From assembly GCA_001766655.1 (NCBI GenBank), contig MJCC01000004.1, positions 600,572 to 664,571 of the forward strand: DNA of 64,000 nt, in the 5' to 3' direction. This DNA comes from Phytomonas francai. Its lineage: Eukaryota > Euglenozoa > Kinetoplastea > Trypanosomatida > Trypanosomatidae. Made by a program: the position numbers and the translations under genes. This document shows positions 27,654-37,618 of this stretch, piece after piece (the stretch's first letter is position 1; every line of letters starts with the position of its first letter). The notes under the pieces are model-generated. The model ran no database searches. It had not been told where the DNA came from and worked only from the letters and a program-made list of their open reading frames with translations.

Positions 27654-29855
27654 CCGCTCCTGTGGGACACCCCTCGGCGATGCCCAAAGGGCGTGGGCTA
27701 TCCAAATCGCACCGTAAGACACACGAGCCCTGGCTCCGCAGACCATCACGGATTGGGATGCGGCGAGATGGCCACCGCCTTCAGCACGCCGACATCACAA
27801 CGCCATTCGATTCAGAGAACCCTATTCTTGGGGTGGCTGCCATCTTAAACTACTCAAGAAGAGGGAAAGAAAAAGCACACCTTGTTCTTTCGTTTACCAG
27901 ACTATAATACATAATTATTCATGTCAGATGTCAAGAACGGTTCCTTAAAATGCTTTTCTTTCATCCTACTTTCAGAAAATTGATATAGTTATAGCTAAGT
28001 TTTTTCGCCTTTACAATCTAAATGGATATAAAACTTCGAATGAAATACAAGCGTTTTCTTTTATTTTTACGAATACTCGTCTACTGGTATAATTATCCCC
28101 TTTTTTCGCTAGTGTCAAAAATACATTTATAAATATTCTGGTACTTTCTATGTGTGCCATTTAAAAAAAAAGATAACATACAACATTTCCTCTCTTTGAG
28201 GGATTTATCAGGCCACAGCATAGATTCAGATAAATATTAAAAAAATAGAATCATTACTCTGTGTATAGTACCTCATTTATCCTATACCCCTCTTTGGAGC
28301 TTTATATAGATATATAGATATAGATATTATTTAGCGTAAGCAAAACTCACTGTTGCGTTGTCTGCATCGAAAACGGTGTACACATGCTGGAGAAAAACCC
28401 TCCCGAGAATCCAGTAATTTTTAATGGGTGGTTTACCTTCAAATGGTTGCATTCCAAGGGCGCATGTTCCATGCATGAAATTGATAGTGTACTGATTACC
28501 AGAGAAGACCCATTCCGTGCCACCAATTTCCAGTTCAAGTTTTGGAAAAGAAGATATCTTGTTGCACTCCACGTAGTACTTTACTCCACTCTTTTTCGCG
28601 CCCGTAGCTTTGACAATTTGGTCAAAAGCTGTTGGGGGGGCGACTATGACCGTGGTGCCTGAATCAACGATGGCCGTAGCCGTGACGCTGATCACGGTAC
28701 CGCCAAACTTTACCGATGTCATGTTCACTGTCCAGGGAGTTTTTCCGGTGAGCTTTACAGGAACGAGGTTACCCACAAAATGTGCAGGATCGTACCCACC
28801 GAGAACAAGCTCTCCCTCGTTATTCTTTTTTTTGGGTAAATAAAAAGCAAACTGGTTAGCCAGGTTCTTATCATTGTCAGTCAATGAAAAAAACGGCGGT
28901 TTAATGCTGGACGAGTAGTCCCACCCCATCCCCAGGACACCATCCCATTTTAAGATCTTATACATCTTGCCCAGCCCTGAAACATCGCTCACCTCCGCGA
29001 AGGTCTGGTCTGCAGTGAAGGACGCAACGCGGAGTTTATCCTTTACCCAAACTCCCTTAACGGGGCCGCTACCGTACTCGATATGGAACTTACGGCCGTC
29101 CGGTGTTGTCGTGGAGCTCTCGTCTGGTTTATAGCACTGCTTATATGAGCACATACCTGATTTTTCTCCAGGAACCCACAGTTCGCTGCTGCCGGTGTCG
29201 AAAACAACCTGAAACTCCTTCTCAGGGGTCCCCAGGTAGATGGAGCCGTAGAACTGCATGCCGTGATAGTTGTGAAGGAGAACAGTGCCCTTGTGGGCTT
29301 TGTATGTGCGCGGGACACACTGTGCGTGGCTATAGTGATACGGCTCCGCAAGGTTATGATGGCGCTTCAACGGAATGCGGTGCAGGACCCCCGCCGCGCC
29401 GCACGACACCAAAGTGCAGGCGATAAACAAAAAGAAAAGCAAAAACACGCGCATTATCTTTATCTTTATTTTGGGTACTTGATATAGTAAGGATAGTGAT
29501 ACAAAGATATAATGCGCTTTGGAAAATACAAACCAAAGTTTAGTGATATTATAAAGGCTTAGGCGTGCGTGCTTGAGAATTTGTGGAGGAAGGACAAGTT
29601 ATGGGGATGAAAGAAGTAAATAGAAAGAATTCCCAGCCCAAAGTCATTCATGAACGCGCATCAGTATTCGTAGTAAACGCATTTATCCGTGTATTGGAGA
29701 TTTCTGTGCTGAGCCACCGACCCTCGTGGAGCGCGCACAGCCGCCTTCCGCATGGCGGGCTTGTTTTTAACCTTCATATTATAGCCCAGCCTGTGAGGGT
29801 CAGGACGACTGCGACGTTGTGGTCGATGCCGGGTTCAGCACGATCAACTCACCTT
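27654..29855. repeat. Tandem duplication, copy B
   Basis: Second copy of the 2.2-kb unit, offset by 2338-2344 bases from copy A. Homology stops at 29855, inside the SET-domain gene, which continues intact beyond it. Confidence 0.9.
28327..29454 (-). CDS. Pepsin-like aspartic protease B (cathepsin D type, secreted)
   Basis: A 375-residue preproprotein with ATG at 29454, same plan as copy A: signal peptide, basic propeptide, FDTGSS, flap IEYGSG, VDSGTT and WILGRVFLQHVYTVFD. Both catalytic aspartates and the flap tyrosine are kept, so it should be active. It differs from copy A at about 60 positions and by one two-residue indel, concentrated in the propeptide, the loop after FDTGSS, the loop after DGVLGMGW, the residue before the flap tyrosine and the residues after the second catalytic motif. 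These surround the substrate cleft, which suggests altered specificity. Flanking DNA is nearly identical to that of copy A. Confidence 0.95.
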   Translation of the reverse strand: MRVFLLFFLFIACTLVSCGAAGVLHRIPLKRHHNLAEPYHYSHAQCVPRTYKAHKGTVLLHNYHGMQFYGSIYLGTPEKEFQVVFDTGSSELWVPGEKSGMCSYKQCYKPDESSTTTPDGRKFHIEYGSGPVKGVWVKDKLRVASFTADQTFAEVSDVSGLGKMYKILKWDGVLGMGWDYSSSIKPPFFSLTDNDKNLANQFAFYLPKKKNNEGELVLGGYDPAHFVGNLVPVKLTGKTPWTVNMTSVKFGGTVISVTATAIVDSGTTVIVAPPTAFDQIVKATGAKKSGVKYYVECNKISSFPKLELEIGGTEWVFSGNQYTINFMHGTCALGMQPFEGKPPIKNYWILGRVFLQHVYTVFDADNATVSFAYAK

Positions 29856-30569
29856 CGTTGATATTACGAGCAGAGCAGATTTGGAAATAGGGACACTTCG
29901 CATCCTTCCCCCTAAGACCTTGCCTGGCACCAACCAACCTATGAGAATACAGCACCTGATGTACCTCCTCGGCGGTACTTGGCTGAAGCACTACATTGGC
30001 CTCTTTTTGCTTATCAATAATTAGATCTAGAAAGGGTGTAATACAAGGGAGAGACGTGGGCCTTGTTCTAGAATTATCCCCCGATGTTATGTCTTTCTGA
30101 AAAGAGAAGTTGAGAGTGTATGCAAAAGAAGCTAAAAAAAAATCCAGCGGTGCTGAGACATACTCTGACGCCAGCGCCTTATGCACATTTTTGAGAAACT
30201 CATGAAGGGGCTGTCCATCCGGCGCTATGAATTGTGCGGGCAGCGAACGAATTCGTTCCGAAATCCACGATTCGGGTTCCAGAAAGCACCGCTGAGAGAG
30301 ATAATAGGCTAAGTAAAGCGATGTGAGGTGCGTGGTGTCGTTGTGAAGTACACGTAGGAAGTGATCCGGTGGAGGGAGAAACCCGTCCTTGTCGAGGTCA
30401 AGCAACCCGTCGCTGGAGATGACGGCGGTGGCCGGGAATACGGCGATGGGGGTAGCCTTTTTCAGCTGTGCAGTTGTACGGATTTGCACACCGAGCTGTC
30501 CTTGGTAATACAGCCCACGCCGAGCCTCCTCCGCTGCGGGGAACAGTAGAGTAGATAGCCCAAAGCCAT
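29800..30569 (-). CDS. SET-domain (RLSMT/SETD3-type) methyltransferase, start unresolved or frameshifted
   Basis: An open frame of about 270 codons runs from a TAA at 30622-30624 down to the stop at 29800, but it holds no in-frame ATG. Content resembles split-SET lysine/histidine methyltransferases: a first SET strand set (LGVQIRTTAQL...IAVFPATAVIS), an inserted helical region (LTSLYLAYYLSQ..), then ITPFLDLIIDKQKEANVVL in the place of the PLxDxxNH motif, and a closing FQICSARNINEGELIVLN. The usual NHS is IDK here, so catalysis is doubtful. The first ATG after the pyrimidine-rich leader (30569) is one base out of frame. A one-base assembly error, a true frameshift, or non-AUG initiation would each explain this. 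Family assignment is moderate. Confidence 0.55.
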
Positions 30570-32567
30570 AACGCGCCAGGCGGGCGCGAAGAGATGCTAA
30601 GGTGAGCAGGTGCGTTAGTGATTATCCCTTTTCTTTTTTGAGAGTGAGAGAGGGAAGGAAAAGTAAAAAGTAAGAGAAAACGAGAGTCGTAGGCTAGAAA
30701 CATAAGCAAACACCCATAGTGGATCTACTTACTTGTTCAAATTCTGTTGAAGTTTTCCAAGTTTTGCGTTATACCGTGTTTTTGATCCATTTAAACCCAT
30801 GCCTTTATTCCTCCGCATTGGGACTTTCCAAATGGGTGAGACAAAGTTGTCTGTATATCGATCGATGTAATTAATAAAGCTAGGGGATATATAAAAAAAA
30901 TAGACATGATTGTTTTCTTAAGACATGCCTACACAAAAATGAATCTGATTAAATATGGGGAGCCGACAGAGTTGGGTTTCAGTGACATGCGGTTGCCTTC
31001 TATTTTACTCACGAAGCATAGAAATCCAACCTCCAGTAGGTGTAATCCGAAATTACAGAATAATCATTTTACAACGTATGGACGCTTCAAAGTAGTCATT
31101 TAACATACTTATCTGGTTGAAAATGAATCCATTTCAGGACTATTCCTAAAAATAGCTATAGGTATCACGGTAACTACCGCAATGTGAGCGAGAAAGAGTC
31201 GTTCACCTTAAATAAATTCCATCTGGTCACATTTAAACACTAATGAATGTCGCTCTGCACACATTGAAGTAAGAAGTGGAAATGAGTGGATACCACCGTC
31301 AGATTCATAGTAACGAAATGTAATAGTAGGTTCCATCCTCACATGTTCCCCCTCCTATTTCTCCTGCTTCACCCTTTAGTGAAGAATCTAGACTGAAGCG
31401 AGCACGTGATCTTCAGCGGAATTACATGGAGTTTTGAATGGCGCCTCCAACATTCAAATTTTTACCAGGAGAACGAAATAAACCTATGGTGTCGCGTGCC
31501 TAGCCGCTTTAGACACACGAGGCAGTCTGAAACCACAATACGTGTTCAATCCCATCAAGCGAGAGCATATCAGAAACAAGAGGGACCCTCCAGGGAAAGG
31601 GGAAAAGGCAGGAGAATCAGTGCTGTGGATCTACATTTCACTTGAAAGGAGAGTGATGAGCCTTCGCCATTTATGGGTTCAGAAAGGAAGGAAAGTAGCT
31701 CTGAATGAGTGGCAGCATGAAGGTAAAAATTCCCGAAAAAACATAGCATTTCTAAAAGGGATACCTAAGCTGTCGATAAAACATACCCAACGTATCGTTT
31801 TGGCGTATTTTTGGTTCCAGTAGTCACACAGAAATGGCTTCGAAAGGCTCCAAATCTAGGTGTTTGATGTTTAGAAAAAAATGATATAGTTGATTTCCAC
31901 GCCCTCTATATTCCCAATCATAGTGCTGAGAAGAACATAGCGAGAGCGATACCACTATATTTTCGAAAGGACAAAGAACTGTAAAGATATCGACCTCTTT
32001 TATGCTTCTGTGAGAACTAAAAAAGACTTGCAGAAAGGCCGCTCACCAAAAAAAAATCGTCTCCCTAGATTCGGTATGGTGTTTTTCCTTCATTTTGAGA
32101 ACATTAAAGTTGGAAAAGATAAAAATAAGTAGAAGAAAGGACATGCTTCTCTTGAATTAAGAATCATGTACCCTTGAGAGCCATAATAATAATAATAACA
32201 AACGCTATCGACGATTTTGCTATCCTGAATAAATGTTTAAGATAATGGCATAACTCCTATATCCAGGAGCATACACACAAATAATACATGAAGCAATCTA
32301 CCTAAACATTTTTGAAAAAAAAAAATAACACATTCATGTGCACACACACACACAGAGAGAGAAAAAGAGAGAGAGATAGAGAAATGTGTGTGTGTGTGTG
32401 CACGCATTCAAGTATAGCTACATATTATAATATTAATTTATCCCTTTTTCCACAGTAACCAGCAGATAACACAGTGATGTAGTAAACATTACAACAATTA
32501 TCGTACAAGACGCCTATCACAAATTTACATATGTTTGGTATTCATCCCCTGGAAAATGGTAATTGTC
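30570..32567. other. Long gene-free intergenic region
   Basis: About 2 kb. The SET-gene side (30620-30700) is a long pyrimidine tract on the minus strand. The far side has a CA tract, GA stretch and TG tract at about 32340-32402. Between these are only short plus-strand frames with non-ATG starts. No RNA gene or transposon feature is recognised. Confidence 0.45.
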
Positions 32568-33617
32568 TTACTTTTTATTCCACACCCGTGTTCGTTCCCT
32601 CCGTAAGTATGCTGCGACATCTGGCGCGGTATCTGGATGCGAATCTGCCCGAAAGCCTTCAAACTTTACGAATAAATCCGCCCCCCCATCGACGAGAGCC
32701 TCCGCCAATTTGACGTCATCGATGCACATGAAAAGAGGTGGACGGCCATCCTTCGTGCGAGGCCGATTCGGATCCGCATTTAAATCTAAAAGCGTTTTTA
32801 CGGATTCCGTATGCTCCAGCACCGAGGCGAGCTGGAGGGCCGTCATGCCCTCACAGAGCTCCCCGTCCAGGTCCATTTTCAGATCCTTCACCAGTTCCCG
32901 TATCGTGTCCACGTCGTTCTCGCGAATCGCCTTCTCCAGGGCCTGCTTCTCCGTAAAGAGCTCCGAGCAGACGTAGTCGTTGTCGAGCTCGATGGAGCGG
33001 TAAAAGAGCTTCCCCGAGATCGGGTACTCGAGGTCGATGTCGCTTTCGCTATCGCTATCGCGACCTTGGCTGCGGCGCCGCTGTCGTTTCACCTGCGCCT
33101 CGGAGAAGTGGTCGATGTTCGCGGGGAGGATGCGCGTCCACTTCGGGTTCCCAGAAACCTTCCGCGCGATGATCGCGATCTGCAGGAGGAGCAGCGGGAA
33201 AGGCTTGATCGACGGCCCGTTCAGGTCGAAGTCCTTTTGCACGCAGAAAACGCAGCGGAAGAGCTCCCGGCGAGGGAAGCGCTTCGGCTCCGGCTTCAGG
33301 TGGTAGATAAACCGCGTCACTTCGCGGAAGAAGGTCTCGTCGACGGTATCGCAGTTCTTCAGGTAAACCCAATCCCCGTTGTTCACGCTGACATCTATGT
33401 AATCCATGATGTTTTGCTTGCTCTTGTTCTGTGCGAGGTCGAAGACCCAGACAGCGGAGTCCTGCTCGGTAGCCAACGTGTAAACGGAAACAAAGGGGTC
33501 CTCGTCCTCCGTGATGAAAATAATCGGGGTACGGCAGTCGGAGTTTTTGATAGCCCGGGTGACGTGCTTCGCCGGCACCATATCCTTCGTGATCTTTATC
33601 GATGCCCTTTGTGCCAT
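32568..33617 (-). CDS. Dynein-heavy-chain D6-like domain plus ankyrin repeats
   Basis: A 349-residue protein from ATG at 33617 (a TTG three codons upstream is not used). Residues 20-160 recall the last AAA-like domain (D6) of dynein heavy chains: TPIIFITEDEDPF, then a glutamine/lysine-rich helix and NNGDWVYLKNCDTVDE in place of the G-W-V-L-L-Q-N-C-H motif. No P-loop is present. An Arg/Ser/Asp-rich linker (about 180-200) leads to three ankyrin-type repeats (LEKAIRENDVDTIRELV, GMTALQLASVLEHTESVKTLL, RPPLFMCIDDVKLAEALVDGG). The ankyrin part is secure and the dynein resemblance is an inference from motif order. A good splice acceptor (TATTCAAG at 33636) lies 19 bases upstream. Confidence 0.75.
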   Translation of the reverse strand: MAQRASIKITKDMVPAKHVTRAIKNSDCRTPIIFITEDEDPFVSVYTLATEQDSAVWVFDLAQNKSKQNIMDYIDVSVNNGDWVYLKNCDTVDETFFREVTRFIYHLKPEPKRFPRRELFRCVFCVQKDFDLNGPSIKPFPLLLLQIAIIARKVSGNPKWTRILPANIDHFSEAQVKRQRRRSQGRDSDSESDIDLEYPISGKLFYRSIELDNDYVCSELFTEKQALEKAIRENDVDTIRELVKDLKMDLDGELCEGMTALQLASVLEHTESVKTLLDLNADPNRPRTKDGRPPLFMCIDDVKLAEALVDGGADLFVKFEGFRADSHPDTAPDVAAYLRRERTRVWNKK

Positions 33618-34104
33618 GGTGAACAATTTTTAATGCTTGAATAATACAAGGGAAAGAAAAAAACTGGACGGAAAAAATGAATAATAGGGAAAGATAAAGA
33701 TTTTGTTTCGCAAACACGTATCTCATTTTAATTGTTCGATGGTTCTGTTTAACATTCCATAAAAGTCACAGAAATAGGGTAAAAAACTTCACAATAGCAT
33801 AGGGAATCAGGGATTCAGGTAAAGAAAAAATGGGGGAAAACTTGTAGGGGAAATTACATTTTACCCTCCTATTTCTGTGTTCATTCTTAAATAAAGGGTT
33901 TGCGAAAATTATTCACTTTCAACATAAAAAAAAACAATAAAGTATAACTTAAATGACAAATTCATATCTTCCTCCATTGCGTGCCTTCAGCTAACCCAAA
34001 CCCAAATCCAATACATCCTGTGAGATTGATCATGGTCGAACCCCTTTTTCCTGTACTAGACTCTTTTTCCCCCCACTTATTTTAAATAACAAGAACTAAT
34101 TTTC
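33618..34104. other. Intergenic spacer
   Basis: AT-rich. Contains the acceptor for the D6/ankyrin gene, a T-and-C tract on the minus strand at 33636-33662. Nothing else is seen. Confidence 0.5.
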
Positions 34105-35178
34105 TTATAAGTGTCTCCTGTCAATAATCTTCATTTTACGAAACTCCTCCACGTTCTGCGCGCCACAAGTGAACATAGCCAGTTGAAATTCTCTCCTAAG
34201 ACGTTGAAGAACCGCGCGAACCCGGTCGGAGCTTTCCAAACACGCCGCTAAAAAAGGCATCGCAGCGGTCGCCACCTCCGCGCCCATCAATAACGCCTTC
34301 GCGATATGCACCCCATTGCGAATCCCCCCACCGGCGATCAGATGAAGCTTCCCATCCGATGCGAGCTCCGCGGACTCTTTCAGGCAAACGTCGGTAGGAA
34401 TTCCGATATCGCGGAAAATATACCCGATATTTGCCTCCTCCTCGTCGTAGCGCTGGCGGCGGCCCTCAATCCATGCCCAGGAGGTTCCTCCGCAGCCTGA
34501 AATGTCAATGTACTGGACACCGATATCTTTCAGAATCCGCACTGATTCCCGGTCGACGCCATGCCCAACCCCTTTCACGATCACAGGTACTTTAATTTTG
34601 GGGAGAATCTTCTTAAGCTTGCAAACTAGCCCCTCAAAGTTTGTATCCCCCTCAGGCTGGCATAGCTCTTGCGTGTGGTTGAGATGAATAAAAAGTCCGT
34701 CTGCGTTGACGGCATCGACAAGGTGGTTAAGCTCCTTCGCGCCGAACCCGTAGTTCAACTGAACGAGCCCGATATTCGCGAACATCATCACGGATGGGCA
34801 AAATGACTTCACGTCGAAGGTGAAGGTCGCGGAGGGGTAGCGGTTGATGATGCGCATGCTCCCAACTCCAAATGGGATCTTCTCCGCCTCGCAGGCCTTC
34901 GCGAGGTTCTCGTTAATCGTGCGCCCGTGGGCCTCCCCGCCAGTCATCGAGGAAACGACGAAGGGGAAAGCGATTTGCCGCCCCATAAAAGTGCAGGAGG
35001 TATCCACCTTCGCGAGATCCACCTCCGGCAGTGCGCGGTAAGGAATAGAGTACTGATTCCAAATCGAATCCGATGACTTGTGCGGCTCCACATCTTTGTA
35101 CAGGCAGATGTCAATGTGGTCTCTCTTCCGCTTCTGTACGGCCGCCTCACGGTCCTCTGGTAAACTTCCGTTCGACAT
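34105..35178 (-). CDS. IDI2: Isopentenyl-diphosphate delta-isomerase, type II (FMN-dependent)
   Basis: A 357-residue protein with ATG at 35178. It interconverts IPP and DMAPP for sterol, dolichol and prenyl synthesis, using reduced FMN. The N-terminal [11 protein letters not shown], the FMN-site blocks [55 protein letters not shown] and [19 protein letters not shown] are all present, in order and with the TIM-barrel spacing. Kinetoplastids are among the few eukaryotes with this bacterial-type enzyme. The C-terminus is RHL, which is close to but not a canonical PTS1 (S/A-K/R-L), so glycosomal import is possible. A CCCCTTTTTAG acceptor lies 30 bases upstream. Confidence 0.95.
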   Translation of the reverse strand: MSNGSLPEDREAAVQKRKRDHIDICLYKDVEPHKSSDSIWNQYSIPYRALPEVDLAKVDTSCTFMGRQIAFPFVVSSMTGGEAHGRTINENLAKACEAEKIPFGVGSMRIINRYPSATFTFDVKSFCPSVMMFANIGLVQLNYGFGAKELNHLVDAVNADGLFIHLNHTQELCQPEGDTNFEGLVCKLKKILPKIKVPVIVKGVGHGVDRESVRILKDIGVQYIDISGCGGTSWAWIEGRRQRYDEEEANIGYIFRDIGIPTDVCLKESAELASDGKLHLIAGGGIRNGVHIAKALLMGAEVATAAMPFLAACLESSDRVRAVLQRLRREFQLAMFTCGAQNVEEFRKMKIIDRRHL

Positions 35179-35495
35179 GTGATGAGCACTTCGTTCAATT
35201 TCGTCTTCTAAAAAGGGGTGCAGGACCTAATATATGCATATATCGGTGTAGGGTATTGTTGTAAGATTAAAATCAAAGGTAACTGTAAAAATATTCTACC
35301 TCCAAACCACACACCAATGCAAAAAGCTTTTGAGAAAGCAACCGATGCAACGTGTCAATATCCATAATAGGAATGCATTATCATGAGTACTACAGATACT
35401 TCTCATATTAACCTCAATTTATCCCTCTCCCACCCCCCACCCACCCCTACCCCCGTATATGCTCATCTCCGTATTCTTTCTCCATTACCCCAAAT
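35179..35495. other. Intergenic spacer
   Basis: IDI2 leader and 3' UTR of the SAC3/GANP gene. A C-rich stretch lies at 35425-35455. No gene. Confidence 0.5.
35208..35220 (-). promoter_or_regulatory. Trans-splice acceptor of IDI2
   Basis: Minus-strand CCCCTTTTTAG with the AG at 35208-35209, 29 bases upstream of the ATG. Confidence 0.5.
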
Positions 35496-37235
35496 TTATA
35501 TATTGGCGTCCTTCCGAGTGCTCAAATAGGCGATGTGCTGCTCCACGAGCAGCCGCACTTCGCCCGCGTCGAGGGAGGGAACGGCGGCCGCGGCGTGTTG
35601 GCTCCCCCTGCTTGGATCGCGCACCCCATCGCGCTTGATCTCCTTCTCAAACGAAAAACTCGCCGGGAGGACAATCTTTAGGGTGCTGAAGAACTCCGAA
35701 AAGGATTTTTTGGCCTGCTCCCTGTCCCCGTCGATCCAAAACCGCGCCTCCGGTGGGTGGACCCCGTTCGGCTGGGAGTTTTTAGATCGCACGCGATGCG
35801 GCGTGAAGCCGAGGTTAGACATCAAGAAGCGAATCAATACGGCCCCTCGGAGACCACATAAAATTTCGTGAAGCCAGCGAACCCGCAGTCTCGGCAGGTA
35901 GATTCTAAGCAAAAAAACCATTTCCTTCGGAAAGTACGCCAGGTAGCGGCTGATGGCGGTGCAATCACCCTCATTGCACGCCTCGCAAAGCCCCAACGTG
36001 CGCTGGACATCTCGCTTCGGCAATAGCCCGGTCATCCAAGCCTTGGTGGAAAGCCCTCTCATTTGTGCATTGGTGTAATTAATTAGCTCCGTCGAGAGGG
36101 CGTCGTACTGCTCACTAAGCGATAAATAGGCAAGTCGATAGCAGAAAAACTCCCGGATCTTGCACTCCAACTGAGATACTTCGTCGGCCAAATATAGCCG
36201 CTTAAGCGCGGCCTGGCATTGATTAAACTCCCCGATATCCCCAATCTCCAAGCAGAGCCGCGCGTGCAGTTCGTACACGCTGACGGCGAAGGTGTCCGAG
36301 ATGTTCTGCACTCGCAGATCCTGCCGCATGCCTTTGAGTTGCTCGTTCAGATACTTCAGCGCGCTCGCGCGGCTCTCCGACGTCTCCTTCGCGCGCCCCT
36401 CCGCGCAGATGAACGCGAAGGCCTTTTTCAGAACCCCCGACGGACGAATATCCTTGACGGTGGGCTCATAGCGCGAGTACGCACGCTCGAGCGCCTCGGA
36501 GGTGCCGACAAAGGCCCTCCCTGGACTCGCCAAGGTCGATCGCCCGTTCGCCATCCCGTCAAAGTGCGCCTTATCCTCCACGGCAAACGGCGATTTCTCG
36601 CGCGGCCGTTTGCGATTGACGGGGGGCATTGGGGAGGGGGGCGGCGGCGCCCCCCTCCCCCCCTCGCAGGCCGCGGAGGCGCCCGGGGCCGCCGCCGTCG
36701 TCGTCGACGTCAACGCCGCATCGCCCTGGAGGCCGACCAACAGGCCGCTATGCCGCTTTTTTAGCTCGCGCTGGTGGAGGTTTCGCGCGATGTTGAGCAT
36801 CTCGAGGAAGGTCACCTGGTGGTAGCCCCGCCTCCCGCACGCGACGTCGCCGTCGTAGAGCTCGAAGGCCCGGACGACGTGCGGCCGAAGCTCCGCCGGC
36901 GCCCGCCGCATCGTCTCCGCGTAGAGCCCCTCCCGCGAGGGCGCGGAAGGGGGCGGAAAAAACGGGGTTTCGTCCATCAGCGAGGGGCGGCATTCCGGCG
37001 CGCCGAGCGGCATCACCGGCGAGATCGTCGTCCAGTCGACCGACCCCACCCCGCCCGCGCCCTTCACGGCGTCCTCGATGACCTGCAGCGCCCAGCCCTC
37101 GTAGCGCTGCCGCTCCGCCGCGCTGCTGCGGTTTTTCGCCAAAAAAGACGCCCGCACGAGCCAATCCTTGAGGGGTTTGCTCACCTCCACCCCCTTTGAG
37201 GTTAAAAAATCGATGGAAAGGTAGCTACGGCTCAT
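35496..37235 (-). CDS. SAC3/GANP-family protein (THP3/LENG8-like)
   Basis: A 579-residue protein with ATG at 37235. Residues about 245-480 are a SAC3/GANP domain with the diagnostic series ALERAYSRYEPTVKDIRPSG, YLNEQLKGMRQDLRVQNISD, VYELHARLCLEIGDIGEFNQ and CQAALKRLY, closest to THP3/LENG8 and not to the mRNA-export SAC3 itself. THP3 binds CSN12 and works at the interface of transcription elongation and splicing. The first 240 residues are a poorly conserved, Pro/Ala/Gly-rich region with a nuclear-type basic patch (NRKRPREK). The N-terminal half is GC-rich and the C-terminal half much less so. Confidence 0.85.
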   Translation of the reverse strand: MSRSYLSIDFLTSKGVEVSKPLKDWLVRASFLAKNRSSAAERQRYEGWALQVIEDAVKGAGGVGSVDWTTISPVMPLGAPECRPSLMDETPFFPPPSAPSREGLYAETMRRAPAELRPHVVRAFELYDGDVACGRRGYHQVTFLEMLNIARNLHQRELKKRHSGLLVGLQGDAALTSTTTAAAPGASAACEGGRGAPPPPSPMPPVNRKRPREKSPFAVEDKAHFDGMANGRSTLASPGRAFVGTSEALERAYSRYEPTVKDIRPSGVLKKAFAFICAEGRAKETSESRASALKYLNEQLKGMRQDLRVQNISDTFAVSVYELHARLCLEIGDIGEFNQCQAALKRLYLADEVSQLECKIREFFCYRLAYLSLSEQYDALSTELINYTNAQMRGLSTKAWMTGLLPKRDVQRTLGLCEACNEGDCTAISRYLAYFPKEMVFLLRIYLPRLRVRWLHEILCGLRGAVLIRFLMSNLGFTPHRVRSKNSQPNGVHPPEARFWIDGDREQAKKSFSEFFSTLKIVLPASFSFEKEIKRDGVRDPSRGSQHAAAAVPSLDAGEVRLLVEQHIAYLSTRKDANI

Positions 37236-37618
37236 TCCTACATCGAACAGGGTATTTCGGAGTGTAGGACTATGTGAGCTGACTCGACGCCCAGAACAGC
37301 GCGGAGCTAATTAGTATTGTTTTTTTTTTTTTTACAGAAACTAAAACACACAGCGAGAGTAAAATAAAGAGAGGAAGGCGGGATCCATTCAATATCCAGC
37401 AGCCTAACGGCACCCTCACAAGGCATCTCCCCGCAAGGAAGCAAACACACGGAGAACCGAACCCGGTACAAAGGTCTTTGTTAAGTGGTTTGCTCATGCA
37501 GGACACTGGAAGTACCGTACTGAACTCCTCTTTTTTTTTCTTTTTGTGCAATATTGGAATCCAGCCAGGCCCCCCTGCGTTCCTCTACAAAAGGTGTACC
37601 GAATATTGCATGAGGACC
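37236..37618. other. Intergenic spacer
   Basis: Contains a run of 13 or so T at 37320-37333 followed by ACAG on the plus strand. This resembles an acceptor in the wrong orientation and no plus-strand gene follows it. Nothing else is seen. Confidence 0.4.

Noticed and set aside
27245..27907. Plus-strand 220-codon frame in the duplicated flank, partly repeated at 25319-25564
   Set aside because: It spans the duplication junction and two unrelated fragments, so conservation is explained by the duplication and not by coding.
32340..32402. CA/GA/TG repeats considered as a CRISPR-like or transposon-end array
   Set aside because: Simple dinucleotide repeats without unique spacers or target-site duplications.
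37320..37340. Plus-strand T-run followed by ACAG, like a splice acceptor
   Set aside because: There is no plus-strand gene behind it, and it lies in the spacer of a minus-strand array.
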